The translations under genes and the position numbers were made by a program. From Valencia hispanica (Eukaryota > Chordata > Actinopteri > Cyprinodontiformes > Valenciidae): a stretch of 64,000 nucleotides of DNA. Below, piece after piece: positions 22,745-33,765 of this stretch (positions are counted from its first letter, which is position 1; every line of letters starts with the position of its first letter). Location of the stretch: positions 48,223,286-48,287,285 of the forward strand of contig OY747702.1 of assembly GCA_963556495.2 (NCBI GenBank), read 5' to 3'. The notes beneath the pieces are model-generated. The model made no database searches, was not told the DNA's origin, and worked only from the letters and a program-made list of their open reading frames with translations.

Positions 22745-23530
22745 TAGTTCCTCAATATCTGGTCGCTTTGCCTTTGACTTGGGTCAAATGTTTTTGGTTT
22801 CCTTCCAAAAGCTTCTCACAATAGTTTGCTGGAGTTCTGACCCATTCCTCCTGACAGAACTGGTGGAACTGAGTCGGGTCTGTAGGCCGCCTCGCTCGCA
22901 CACGTCTTTTCAGATCTGCCCATAAACTCTCTATAGGACTGAGATCAGGGCTTTGTGACGGCTACACCAAAACAATGTCTTTGTTGCCCTTAAGCCAATT
23001 GTACCACGTTGGCTTGGGGTCATTAGCCATTTGGAAGACCCGTTTACACCCAAGCTTTAACTTTCTGACTGATGTCTTTAGATGGTGCCTAATTTTTTCC
23101 ACATAATGTTCTTTCCTCATGATGCCATCTATGTTATGAAATGCTCCATATTTTTCTGCAGCAAAACAGACCCACAACCTGTTGCTACACAGCTGGACTT
23201 GTTTTCTAAGACTAACTGGTTCCCTCTTTTTCCTCCAAATGTAGCGATGGTTTATATGGATAAAGAAATCAATTCTTGTTTCATCAGTCCACAGGACATG
23301 TTTCCAGTAATTCAAGTCCTTGTCCATGGGTGAATTTGCAAACTTTTATTTGGGTTTTTCAGAGTTGCTTTTGGAGAAGTGACTTTTTGCTCTGTCATGT
23401 CAGTAGGACTCGATTTATTGTGGATAATGATGATCTCTCACCAGCTTCCACCTTCATCTTAACAGGGCTGTTTGCTTCTCATCTCTGAGCCACAATCATG
23501 ATGCCATACAAGTCAGCAGTGTGTCTAAAG
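22745..23530 (-). pseudogene. Tc1 transposase pseudogene
   Basis: The largest intact piece is 22962-23327 on the minus strand, which contains LWTDETRIDFFIHINHRYIW (first catalytic Asp region) and VFQMANDPKPTWYNWLKGN (second catalytic region). After a stop, the C-terminal part is readable with QFHQFCQEEWVRTPANYCEK-like text down to the stop near 22745. The N-terminal helix-turn-helix half is badly distorted and lacks a usable start. Confidence 0.82.
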
Positions 23531-23757
23531 CATTGTCTTAAACACCTCAGAGGTGTTCCACCATTTAAAGAAAATGTGAATTCAACATTCGGAAGCTTAC
23601 AAAGCCATGACATTGTCTCGCGCTTTCACTATTTGTTCAAATTAACCATAATCTTAACGTAAATTTTGACGAGTTTGAAGAATGTAATAGGAAAATCTAA
23701 AACCAAATTAGTATGAATAATATGAAAAGTTTAGTCTGATTCTATGTTAGACAGGGA

Positions 23758-24523
23758 CAGGGCCGGCCCAAAGTGTTATGGGGCCTTTAGCAGATTTTGA
23801 CTCGGGGGAGGGGGGGGCCTTCCCCCTATTTAGACCAAATAAAATTGTACTTAGAAAATGAATTAATAAAATTATTTCTTACAAAATAAATATGCCATTA
23901 GGTATGTGTATTGGTAAAAATCTGGCGATATCTGTATCACAATACAGGGGAGACGATACAATATATTGCGAAACTATGAGTAAGACTATATATTGTGATT
24001 TTTAAAACTTAATTTAACTAGAAGAACTGTAACAGCATTCTAAACACTCCAACCTATTTCATACTTTAACACATCCAGTTTTATTACTAGATCTAGTTGA
24101 TCCACTGAAACAAAGAAGGTGAAAACAGCCACAAACTAGCCATCATACATTTAATTTTACTACAAAAATTACTGTCATCATTAATGGTTCCATTCAATTT
24201 CTAAAAAATAAAATAAAGAATTTGCTTCATTGCTTTCGAATATCAATAAAATATCGTGATATAGCGGCTTATCAATATTTTTCCTACATCCTTACTTGCC
24301 AACTTATTTCAGTCTTAAATATTTAAACAATTGTAAATGTTTTAAGAACCACAAATGTTATTGTTAATTTTAATTAATCTAAAACCAAATTAAATAAAAT
24401 TTCATAAATGAAGATTCTCTATAAAAAAGTTTTTGAGCTGTATTTCAGTATTTACGGGAGGCCTCTGATGGTTATGTGGCCCTAAGCAGTGGCTTAGTTT
24501 GCTTTTGCCTTGGGCTGGCTCTG
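23758..24523. mobile_element. hAT MITE inserted in the Tc1 terminal repeat, 8-bp target duplication
   Basis: The element begins CAGGGCCGGCCCAAAG and ends CTTGGGCTGGCTCTG, an inverted pair of CAGRGCC type. It is flanked by exact GACAGGGA at 23750-23757 and 24524-24531. The duplicated octamer is itself part of the Tc1 terminal repeat, showing the order of insertion. The 766-bp interior includes a second MITE. Confidence 0.88.
23905..24298. mobile_element. second MITE nested inside the hAT MITE
   Basis: The left edge TGTATTGGTAAAAATCTGGC followed by CGATA-rich text, and the right edge ATATCGTGATATAGCGGCTT then TTTTTCCTACATCC, form an imperfect inverted pair of a common fish CGATA-rich MITE. An exact target duplication could not be assigned. 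Confidence 0.65.
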
Positions 24524-24580
24524 GACAGGGAGAAACAAAGGTGGTTTGTGTTTTTTAATACAGCGAGTCTAAATATCTGG

Positions 24581-24900
24581 TTTTAGCTTTGTGTTTATCC
24601 AGTCAACAAACTCCATGGGTTAGCTACAGAGCTTTCACAGACCCTTGGAGCTGATCATTTTGCAACTAATGAGGCTACCTTGCACCATCTTCTCTTCTAC
24701 GCCTGCTTCATCATGTTCATAATCACAGGCAACAGGAGAGGATCTCTGTTGAACTTCTGAAAGAGATTTTTTACACTCTGGACATGTCACCAGTCCAAGC
24801 CCGGGATTCCAACAGGCAGAATTGCAGTTCAGTCTTTTAATGCTTTTTTAAAAATAAACCCTATATATAAAAAAAACCCAAACATCTCTGCTCGCTGCAG
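24581..24900. other. intron end before the linker exon
   Basis: Intron sequence ending with the acceptor CTCTGCTCGCTGCAG. I see no other element. Confidence 0.6.
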
Positions 24901-25011
24901 GACCAGGAGGACGGAGGTGTGTCTCGGGTACGAGTGACCAGTAGGAGCAGTCCTCACAAAGTGGAGCGAGTTTCTGGTGTTGTGGCGCGCTCCCTCGTCG
25001 AGATCCCAAAG
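24901..25011 (+). CDS. dlg3: probable dlg3 linker exon downstream of L27
   Basis: A 111-base, 37-codon exon in phase 0/0 reads DQEDGGVSRVRVTSRSSPHK then VERVSGVVARSLVEIPK. It follows a strong acceptor (CTCTGCTCGCTGCAG) and precedes a good donor (AAG|GTCAGT). Phase 0 fits the upstream L27 exon (16871-16956). Its GC content and several CpG dinucleotides stand out from the AT-rich intron. The Ser/Arg-rich peptide corresponds in position to the variable region between L27 and PDZ1 of DLG proteins, but I do not recognise the sequence itself. It could be an optional exon. Confidence rests on splice signals, frame and composition, not on homology. Confidence 0.62.
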
Positions 25012-25957
25012 GTCAGTGAAGAAAAACAAGAAATATTCAGGATAAATCTATTACATAAACATAAATACATACACCCTATTTTAAAACTATTCTATTAAGG
25101 CATCACAGAAAGCAGCTTGTACTCTTTGACACCGGTCATGTACACGTGCAAGGCATCAGATTACAATATAAGCATTATTTTGTTTTTTTTACAGTTTGTG
25201 TTTGAACGCGTATTATCCATGGTTTGTACTCTAAGCTGTAAGACAAATAAAACCCTCAGAGATTTGGTGATGCCCAGGTTTCAAAATTAAATGCCCCGGT
25301 GCCAGTTTCACTTTTCTCCGTTTAATAATTTAGTGAACTTTAAATTTTGTAATTTTAATAACTTTTAAACAAAAACAACACCTCTTTCCCCCCATACCGC
25401 TGTGTTGAGACGTCCCTTGCGTATTTGTATGTGTACTGAATCAATCAAGCTCTGCAACACTCATTGGTTGGCTCCATTTAAAAACTATCACTGCAGATTA
25501 ACCATCTACTTTAGTCTTAAATGACCAGGTTTTGAATGTCCCTTTTTTTTAAAGAATTTAGGGCCAAAATGGTCTAAGGTTTAGAAGTACTTAAAGTTAG
25601 CTGATGTTTTGAACGTTCTTTAAGGTTAATATCTTTTAACAAAGCAGCAAAACCCAAGCGCAGGACAGGATAAGCACGTGATGAGAAAAACAAAGCTATG
25701 TTGTTGTTTTTTTAATGGTGCTAAATGCTGTCAAATATATGTTGGATCTGCTACAATTTCAGCTGAATAAATGTTTGTAGAAACTATTAGAGCAATATTC
25801 GACTGATACAGTGCTGTCCCTGTGTTTGCAGGGTTTGTGCAGCTTCTTACGTCTATTTTAATGCTGTCCATTCTAATCACTTTTTGTTGTGTTGATAATA
25901 TCAACGTTCAATATATGCATTTTATTTGTGTATTAAATAGAAATGTTATACTCACCA
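25012..25957. other. intron sequence with no recognised element
   Basis: AT-rich intron with short A and T runs. I see nothing in it. Confidence 0.55.
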
Positions 25958-26045
25958 TTATTGGCTGGTGTCTATCTCCAGCAATCATCGGGTGGGAAGC
26001 AAGATACACCCTGGACAGTCGGCAGTCCATCGCAGGGCTAGAAGG
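25958..26045 (-). repeat. fragment of the fish interspersed repeat family seen at 15914
   Basis: On the minus strand the AGCCCTGCGATGGACTGCCG-like text (26020-26040) and GGAGATAGACACCAGCC (25967-25983) match the 3' third of the family. Confidence 0.65.
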
Positions 26046-26503
26046 CTTATACAACAATGAAACCACTTGAAAATGTTTAATGTTGTCGTTCAGGATTTTT
26101 TTTAGATAGGACTGTAAAGACATTTGAGAATAGAAAAGGTTTGAGTCACTTTGGAGTTGTTTTAATATTTAGACAATTCTGTGTACCGGATCTATTTGAA
26201 TGTACCATAAAAGTGCTTCTGTTGGGAAATCCTCTCTGGTCAGAGAGACTCGCCAGGACAGTACCAGCAAGTTGTAGCATGTCATACGCTCTGCAGCATT
26301 TTGGACTAGTTCCTTCAGGCAGCTGGATTTGGACTTTAACTGATTTTTCCTCCAGCATCAGCGATGTTTACGTTCTGCTTGACATTGTTTCAGGTGAGTT
26401 ATTCACTTAAGTGCAGAAAGAGTCATGCATCTTTTCGCTGCTCAAAAATGTGAACCCTGACATAAAGTTCTGGTTCGGTTCAACGTTATTGTTCCAATAT
26501 ACG

Positions 26504-26665
26504 TTGGTGTAGATTCTCAGTCATCCAGGACATGATATTCTTGAGAGTTTAAATGAAGGCAACTGGACTTTTCTTGTTGTCTTAAACGTTTCGTCTCTCA
26601 TCCAAGAGGCATCTTCAGTTCTGAAAACTGGATTGAGAGTATGAGATTTATAAGTCTAAGGTTAA
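26504..26665. repeat. fish retroelement-like repeat fragment
   Basis: AACGTTTCGTCTCTCATCCA then AGAGGCATCTTCAGTTCTGA (26587-26626) followed by AAACTGGATTGAGAGT is a recurrent teleost repeat string. A Penelope-like origin is only a guess. The surrounding 26440-26940 also contains GGTTCGGTTC and its near inverse GGTTCGAATACG, perhaps ends of a further MITE. Confidence 0.45.
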
Positions 26666-26989
26666 GGCTCACTGATGGGGCTATCGTTATACCTAACGAG
26701 GCTATCAGGGTTGCATAAGCTTCTAAGCACTAAGCAAACTTGGGGATGTAAGAGTCGTTTACGGTGAGACGACCCAGGTTATAGCATAATTTAGCGATAC
26801 CTCGGAGTCGTCTCTGCTTTGTTTTGGTGTCAGTTTTGAAAATTGCACTACAGAATGTGGCATTGTTCGCTGTATTTGTTCAAACCAATACCAGTTCGAA
26901 CTGCTGTACCAGATATTTTCGGTTCGAATACGTGTGCAGTTGGATTCCTAGTATAAATACATGTATTCTGTGAAAGCTTCATTGCATCA

Positions 26990-27620
26990 CTCTGAACACG
27001 CTATGCCTACTGTAAAAAAAGGAAGACGCAGCATCATGCTGTGGGTATACTTTTTTTTCAAAAACAGAAGAAGCTGAACCAGGGCCCTTTACTGATATGT
27101 CTAAATTAAATCCAGAGGACTGGAAGAACTGGAATAAAACCAGTTCGTTAGAGATCTGCAACAGATTTAAAACTGCTGGGAGTCGCATTCCAACAGGACA
27201 AACAGCCCAATCTACAGGACAGGTTTTTAGGTAAAAGCATATTTTTTTTTTATTAGAAAAGCCTAGAGCTTAATATAATTGAGAATTTGTACAAATGCTT
27301 ACATAAAAACCGCTGGATAGCTTCCGTCCAGTCAGACTCAACTTAAGCTATTTTGCAAAGAAGAATGGACAAAAGTTACTAGATGTGTCACAGTCTATAC
27401 CCTAAAAGACTAGCAGCTGTAATATGTGGTTCTACAAAGAATTAAATCGGAGGACTGAATACACATCCATGCTACTATTTTAGATGTTTATTCCTATACA
27501 ATACAGGGGACGTTATGCTGTTTTGTTTTTCCAAGACACTGCATGTATTTGCAAAATTTAAAATCAGCAATAAATTTTGAAATGTTCACTGGGACATTTG
27601 TATTCAGAATATCAATTATT
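26990..27620 (+). mobile_element. Tc1-type transposon relic, 3' half
   Basis: Decayed transposase text is followed in order from GCAGCATCATGCTGTGGGTA (27029-27048), through AACAGGACAAACAGCCCAAT (27191-27210, second catalytic region), GAGCTTAATATAATTGAGAA (27267-27286), CAAAGAAGAATGGAC (27356-27370), to the 3' terminal region. It is the same family as the tail at 1100-1378. There are many stops and small deletions. Confidence 0.72.
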
Positions 27621-27679
27621 TTAGTTCTCTCAGTAAATCTTTGACTTGAATTTCAAGTGTGGGACTTGATCTTTCATCT

Positions 27680-27768
27680 GTCCATCCATTTTCTATACCC
27701 GTCCATCCTAATGCAGGGTTGCGGGGGGGCTGGTGCCTATCTCCAGCGGTCAAGGGGCGAGACACTTG
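27680..27768 (-). repeat. tail fragment of the fish interspersed repeat family
   Basis: GTCCATCCATTTTCTATACC (27680-27699) then AATGCAGGGTTGCGGGGGGG then CTGGTGCCTATCTCCAGC is the reversed tail of the family seen complete at 15914-16274. Confidence 0.72.
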
Positions 27769-28189
27769 ATCTTTCAGTAGATTAGTTTTGCGGTGTCGTT
27801 CAATTGCTTAACTAAAGGATCTTGGTTCTTTAGCTTCTGCTTTTTTGCCAGATAAACGAGATGTTTGGCAGTTTCTTCAGAGGCTGGCCAATTCGCTGCT
27901 CACATGAGCAATCTGATCAGTCTTCGTCTTTCGTGATATGTCTCAGTAGCATGCCATTTTCCTCAGTGCTTTTACAGGCCCTTGTGTTCACATGCGTTCC
28001 CCATTACAACACGGCCAGTGGCACATGGCAGCACAGTGGCCTCAGGCGCTTTGCTTCTCAGCTGCGCCCAGATCTAGTGCAATGAGTGGGTGGAGAAGGT
28101 GGGGGTGTTGGTGGTGCTGTTGGGGGGGGTTGTAAGGGTGATGATCAGGGGAGTTGAAGAGGGTAAAAAAAAACAAAAAAACGGGGGAG

Positions 28190-28755
28190 GCGTGCAGGCG
28201 GTAAGCACATGGGTTCAGTTTGCATGGATGATAATGACTGCGTAAGAATCCAGTGACGGCGCAGGTTGTGTTGCATGTTTGATCCTTCCACTGTCACATT
28301 GGGGGAGGGAGGGAGGGAGGTGAGGCACGGGGAACGGGAGAGAGCTAAAGGACGAGAGATGAGGAGGCGGCGGGTGGGGGGTGGGGGCGTGGAGAGAAAG
28401 ATGTGGAGGGAGGGAGGCTGGAGAGGGATAGCAAGGCGGCTGAGAGGCGAGGGCCGGTGCAGTGCGGAGCTGGAACGGACACCCAGAGCTCAGCCTCCCC
28501 CCCCCAGTTACCATGGAAACCTCATTCCTCCCCCGCCTGCATCCCTACAGACTGCTCTGCCGCTCCATCTCTCCCCTCGCTCCTCTGTTTTTCAGGCTGT
28601 CTTTTTCATTCCTCTTTTAATTCGCGTCTGTTTTTTTTAAACGTTTTTTTTAATTCCTCTCTCTTTCTTCTTCTCCTCCTCCGCCGCTTTCACACCATGC
28701 ACGCGCTTTGCACATTTGTGACGATGCACACTCAGCAAGCACACTGATTTCAGGT
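28190..28755 (+). promoter_or_regulatory. CpG-rich segment, possible alternative promoter and noncoding first exon
   Basis: Between AT-rich introns this segment is G-rich with many CpG (GGCGTGCAGGCGG, GGAGGCGGCGGG, AAGGCGGCTGAGAGGCGAGG). A pyrimidine-rich 3' half follows and ends in GATTTCAG|GTGCGT near 28752, a donor-like junction. The only ATG-led frame before that junction (28697) is 16 codons and stops. It sits between the linker exon and the Cys-rich exon of dlg3 on the same strand. The promoter function is inference from composition and position. Confidence 0.35.
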
Positions 28756-30329
28756 GCGTTGCACTCTTCTGTGGCGGGGTGAATGGGCAATTACAGTTTA
28801 TTTAGCATTCCGCTGCACTCACAGATGCATAAGCACTTTGTTGTTTTCTCTGCATCTCTCTATTTTTACTTCCCCTTCTGTTCAGCACCATGCTTCAGTA
28901 AAGCCCCCTCTAGTCATTGCATTTCTGCCCACACACAGGGCACCTTAGCTTCATCTTTCCTCTGCCATGGCATCTGTCTTGGACCTGCAGCACCTTCATC
29001 ATATTTTTTCCAAATACCCTCACCTTCCTGTCAGTTTTTATGCTAGTCTTTTAACCACCTACTTGCATCCCCTTTCATAACTCTTCTTCTTTCTTCATTT
29101 CTTTTATGCTTGCACAAAATCTACTGTTTCTCAGTGGTTCAGCTCTGATAAAATCTCACTCATTAGCCATCAATTATAGCTTCCCACCGTGGGTATATTT
29201 CCCTGTCTTATTATTCTATCAGTTGAGGGTGCTGGGTTTGGTGTGTATGACCTAATTAATCGTGTCTTTGCCAGCTTAGTTTACTGATATTTCATCATGA
29301 GAACTCATCTTGTTATTTATGCTCCCACCACATCCCAAAGGTTTGATGCCATAAATGTAAAGTAGAAGTTTTACTCTCCTTTGTTATTGTGGGATCTTTG
29401 GCACATATAAAACTTGCTTCTTCATTCTTTCCTGCAATAAATGAATGCCACAGCAGAGAGGCTTAGTATGTTTTTATTAAGCGCCTGTTTCTTTAAGACT
29501 GCCTCACTACCGACTGTCCTTTTATGGTCCTACATCCTGTCAGGTGACAAAGGAGCAGTCACAGCTTCTCAGTGAAATGACTGAAAAGCTCAATGCACGG
29601 TTTGTGCAGTGGTTGGGGGTTGTAATGCTCGTTATGATTACATGAATGTGTGTGTGTGTGTGTGTGTGTGTTTGTTACAGGATGTCCAGGTGGGTTTATG
29701 TAATAAGGGCTGTGCAGGCTGGTGCTGAAAGGTGGGATACAGAGAGATGCTTCTCTGTTTAAAGGAAAAACATGATTTTCTAATGTAATGCATCTTCTTT
29801 TTCATTAGCAAGTAGATTTGAGAGTAGTAGTAGAGTACACCTTTTATTTTCGATAAAAATCAATTAATAAAGCGGTCCAGTTCATAAATTTACATATGTA
29901 TAATTGTTACTTGCAATTATGTTAAAGGTATGAGTGGGTTTGAATAGAATCAGGATGTAGGTAATTTTATATGATTTCAACCTTTTTGACATCTGTGTAA
30001 AGATGCTGGGTTTTATTCCATTTTAGGGAAAATTTTAACATTTGATATTCATTGATTGTTTTTTTTTTTATGGTAATTTCAGTTTTGTTTGTCCTGTTTT
30101 AGGTTTCATAAACAACTACATTTTAGTGCTACTACCAATACCGATAATAGAAAAGTAAACTGAGTTCATTTCATTAGTACTTATATAACAAACGATATTA
30201 AAATATTTTGTATCTCCATACTGAACCATTTGTTAGAGAGGAATTCTCTGTCTGGCATATGTATTGGTTCTGTTTGTGGGAAGACTTATAAGATTTCCTC
30301 ATTTAATTGCCATCAGTAGTCATATTGAA
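28756..30329. other. intron sequence with a short TG microsatellite
   Basis: T-rich intron with no recognised gene. (TG)n lies at 29647-29671. I see nothing else. Confidence 0.6.
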
Positions 30330-30660
30330 TAAATTAGAATATCATAGAACAGTTAATTTATTTCAGTAACTCATTTCACCTAGTGAAACTCATTATCTAG
30401 TTTAACTGCGTCCTTTATTTCTGTAATTTATAACGATTTTCCGCTTCCAGTGAATGAAAACACGACATTTAAGACTACAATATTATATCAGACCTATAAA
30501 AAAAGTGTTAATACAGGAATGTGGAATAAATGAAAAGGTTGTTTAATACCTGCTCAAAGGTTATTTTTGAAAGGTAATTTTAATCTGATAAACAAGCCTC
30601 ATCGGAAAGCATATTCTAATTATTGAATATGACTGTATTCTTTAAAAAAAACAAATAATA
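30330..30660. repeat. dispersed repeat related to 40230-40410
   Basis: The text AATAAATTAGAATATCATAG (30329-30348) starts a repeat common in fish. The later part, TACCTGCTCAAAGGTTATTT then GAAAGGTAATTTTAATCTGA (30547-30592), is closely matched at 40318-40358. Termini are not defined. Confidence 0.5.
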
Positions 30661-30726
30661 CAGTCAGTTTATTATTGAACCAGAGAACCGCAATATATAT
30701 ATTTTTCGCATCCTCTTTGTGCAGAT

Positions 30727-31088
30727 TAGGGCTGCACAATACATCGCGAACATATTATCATCATAATATAAGTGTGTACGATATTCATATCACAAAAAAA
30801 ACTGTTTAGAATGTAATACTTGTTGGCTAATATATTCCAGGTGTTCTACACTTGCATTTTACCTACTAATGTAATATTTAGCCTGTTGGACAGAGTCTCA
30901 CGGCAACGGATGCTTACACCGGAGCTTTCCCCCATTTTCATTGCCCCAAATGCTAAAGGTCACAGATAGAAGCACAGATGAGAAAGAGAGGAAAGAAGAA
31001 AATAGGTATTTATTGCACCTGATATGGACATATCAATATTTATCAATATTATCACCATCACATGATTTTCTAATATCGTGCAGCCTTC
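30727..31088. mobile_element. hAT-type MITE (TAGGGCTGCAC termini)
   Basis: It starts TAGGGCTGCACAATACATCG, and the right end reads CTAATATCGTGCAGCC, the inverse of the left. The interior is AT-rich with CGATA and TATCA motifs. No exact 8-bp duplication remains, so it is probably older than the copies at 7028 and 11498. Confidence 0.72.
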
Positions 31089-32639
31089 TCTTTAAATATG
31101 AGATGGTTTTGTTCTTCTCTTTAGCTTTACTTTTTAAGCATTTACCGTTCATATTATAAATAATTTTGCATGCGGACGCTCACGCTGTGTCCACTTGTTG
31201 CTGAGAAATTCTCTTCCTGCCTCTTTTTTCTTAATTATGCACATCAATATACATTGGTTATGTTTATTCTTGCTCTTCGGCTGCTCTAAAGTGAACCATG
31301 GAATAACGTTAGGAAGAATTACTTGCAACATGCGTGGCCATGTGTGCCTGGATCGATATGCTGACATCGTTTGCTGCAAAGCTTCGTCTCACCGCTCTCA
31401 TTGACTTCGGAAGAGTTTGTGGCCTCTTCCCCAGGCATTCGCGGTTTCTTGCTTCCGCATAAAATTGCACAACTCTCTCCCTCTTCTTGAAGGAAAGACC
31501 AGGATAGAGTGAAGGAATATCATTAAAATGAAGTGAGTTACTGTTGCATGTAATTAAGTGTGGCTGAGCCTGCTGTGTGAGCAACGTTTGGCTCAGAATC
31601 CAACGTGGCCTCATCCTAAGATCCTGTTCGGTTTGATAGGGATGCAAATTTGATGTCAAATTTAAATTTTGAAACACGGCAAAGGTGCACTGTGTTCGAA
31701 TATGAGCGGCGTAACATGCAAGGCTACATTTAAACACACGATGACACACCCAGCTCTGTTCTCCATCACACTTCATTAATAATGCATACGTACAGGGCTT
31801 TAATGGCGACACTGTAACACTTTCCATCAGCTCCCTGTAAAAACAAACCTTTCACTCTCAATTTCGGGATGTTTTGTATCCGGTTTGTGACTAAACTACA
31901 AGTTCATAAGCTTGTAAAATGGCCCACAAGCAGTCCTATCAAATTACTGAAAATATAACTGCCACAGAAACATGAAAGCCATATAGGCTCTCCGTCTCTC
32001 CTTTTCGCTTCACACGTTCACACTCTCAATCTCTTCCTCCACCCACTCGAAAGCCAAACCGTGTAATCTTATTGGTTTGGTACACATGTGTTGATGTCAT
32101 CATTGTGAACATGAAATAATTCCCCCATAGTTCCTAAATGAGGATCCAGGAGGGCAGATTTTTCCCACTGTGCTTATTTTGACCAAGTCTTGCGCACGGG
32201 CCGTGAAACAAAGACTACTCGCAATAAAACGGGAAAAAGAGATGAAGAATGGTTCAAATGTAATGCGCTGTGATTATCTTATGCTTAAAGTTCTTCTGTC
32301 AGATTATTTACAGATGTGTGCTGTGGCACAGAGCCTCAGGGCGGCCACTGATAGCACAGGACTGGACAGCCGTTAAGTCTGCAGCTGAACTAGAGATGAC
32401 CGGGGGGTTGGCCAGTGTTGAGTTGGAGGGACAGGGGTGCTCATTGTAACTTGGATTTTGACTGCACTGGCCTGATGAAAAACATGGATTAGACTCACTT
32501 TTGATGGATTACAGTCTGGGGTTGTCATTGACTGATTGCGGATTAGGACTCCCTTTCTTTTTCTCTTGAAAATGTTAAGAAAATAAACACGTGATATTAT
32601 TTTGTCGTTGTTTTGTTTTGTCGTTTTTTGTTTTTGTTT
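31089..32639. other. intron sequence with an unexplained open frame
   Basis: It holds a minus-strand open frame of 172 codons (31309-31827) without recognised domains (see findings). Otherwise it is mixed intron sequence leading into the promoter region. Confidence 0.5.
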
Positions 32640-33060
32640 TTTGTACTGTGGCGTACTTCGTGAAGAAGTGCCTTCTCACCCAAAGCGGGCAGCAGCGAGG
32701 CGTCGGTGTCGCTGCCCCTTTAAGAGCAGCCAGTGAAGCGCTCAGTCCTGTTGGTGCTGCTACTGCTGACGGCAACGCTGCGAGTTGATTGGCTGTGGCT
32801 GTCAGGACTGAGCTGCTGGAGGGATGCTGCTATGTATCCTTCCCCTCCCCTCTCCCTCCTCCCTAGCTGCTGCTCCCCTCTCTCTTTCTCTCTCACCAGC
32901 CTCCCTCTTGCTTCCTCGCATCCCTCTGAATAATCCACATCTAGGGCAAGCTGACTGAGAGGCGATCCAGCGCTCAGCTCCTCTCTGCAGCCTGAGAAAA
33001 GAGACGAAGAGCAAAAGGCAACGATTTTCAACGCAGGAGGGAAAAAAAGCGAGATTTTTT
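32640..33060 (+). promoter_or_regulatory. dlg3: probable promoter of the Cys-rich dlg3 isoform
   Basis: GC-rich and CpG-containing sequence lies just upstream of the SAP102-type first exon. It contains CCCCTTTAAGAGC (32714-32726), an inverted CCAAT box ATTGG (32788-32792), and a long pyrimidine tract (32838-32920, CCCTCTCCCTCCTCCC) common in CpG-type promoters and 5' leaders. No TATA box at a convincing distance was seen. The transcription start is probably within 32800-33000, but that is inference. Confidence 0.5.
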
Positions 33061-33765
33061 TGACACATCAAGAAGATACAGAATCAACAAAGGAAGATTT
33101 TCATTTGCGGATATCATTTATTTATACATATTGTTTATATATCTCTATATATATTTGTACACACGCATATAGATATTTATATATATATAAATATACATTT
33201 ATCCTTGTACATATCTGTATTTGTGCTCGTCTGTTTATATTAATATTTTTATATGTATTTGTGTGTGTAAATATATATGATATATAAACAAAAGAATCTA
33301 TATATCTATTAATTTATATGCGTATCACTGTGAACCAAGAGAAGCATAAAGAAATTTCTATCATCAGGGCTGGTCTCTGATTGCGTGGTGGCATACAATA
33401 TCTTAAATATTTCCTTTGATCTTCTACGTCAAGAGGACAAAGCCTACGTGCCCATTTTGTATTTTTGTTTTCCTGTTGCTGCTTCCCATCCGTCTCAGTT
33501 TCTGCTAAAATTTTCTTTCTCTACATCCACGAGGAATAAATCGGAGAGCAGCCGGATTTGACCAAAAAAAAAGAGAGAGAGGGAGAAAAAAAGACGAAAG
33601 GGGGAAAATCTGTACAAATTCCTGTGATTGGTGTAATTTCCTTCGGCATTAGCGCTCTGTGAGCCGATCGCAGCGTGCCGCGTGAGATCTGAGGAGGCAG
33701 CAGAGACCGAGTGCCACGCCGTTCATCTCAGCGTCAGCACAGCCAGCACAGCCAGCACAGCCAGC
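33061..33765 (+). other. dlg3: probable 5' untranslated region of the Cys-rich dlg3 isoform
   Basis: The leader contains an unusual AT-rich block of TATA/TTTATA text (33110-33320), then becomes GC-richer near 33650-33765. Just before the start codon a 9-bp unit, CAGCACAGC, is repeated about three times (33737-33764). Acceptor-like sites occur at TCCGTCTCAG (33500) and CGGCATTAG (33652), so part of this stretch may be intron rather than leader. Confidence 0.45.

Larger units (their letters stand above)
22605..24580 (-). mobile_element. Tc1-type transposon interrupted by a hAT element
   Basis: Terminal regions mirror each other: TTCCCTCACTCTCTGACAT on the left (22647-22665) against ATGTTAGACAGGGA on the right (23744-23757). 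The right terminus then continues after the inserted hAT at 24524 with GACAGGGAGAAACAAAGGTG to about 24580. The transposase is on the minus strand (separate entry). The ends are approximate because neither outer TA could be fixed with confidence. Confidence 0.78.

Noticed and set aside
28215..28747. Open frames of 99-124 codons on both strands in the CpG-rich segment
   Set aside because: Arg/Gly/Pro-rich translations of low-complexity GC text with no domain or conserved motif; better explained as a promoter-like or noncoding segment.
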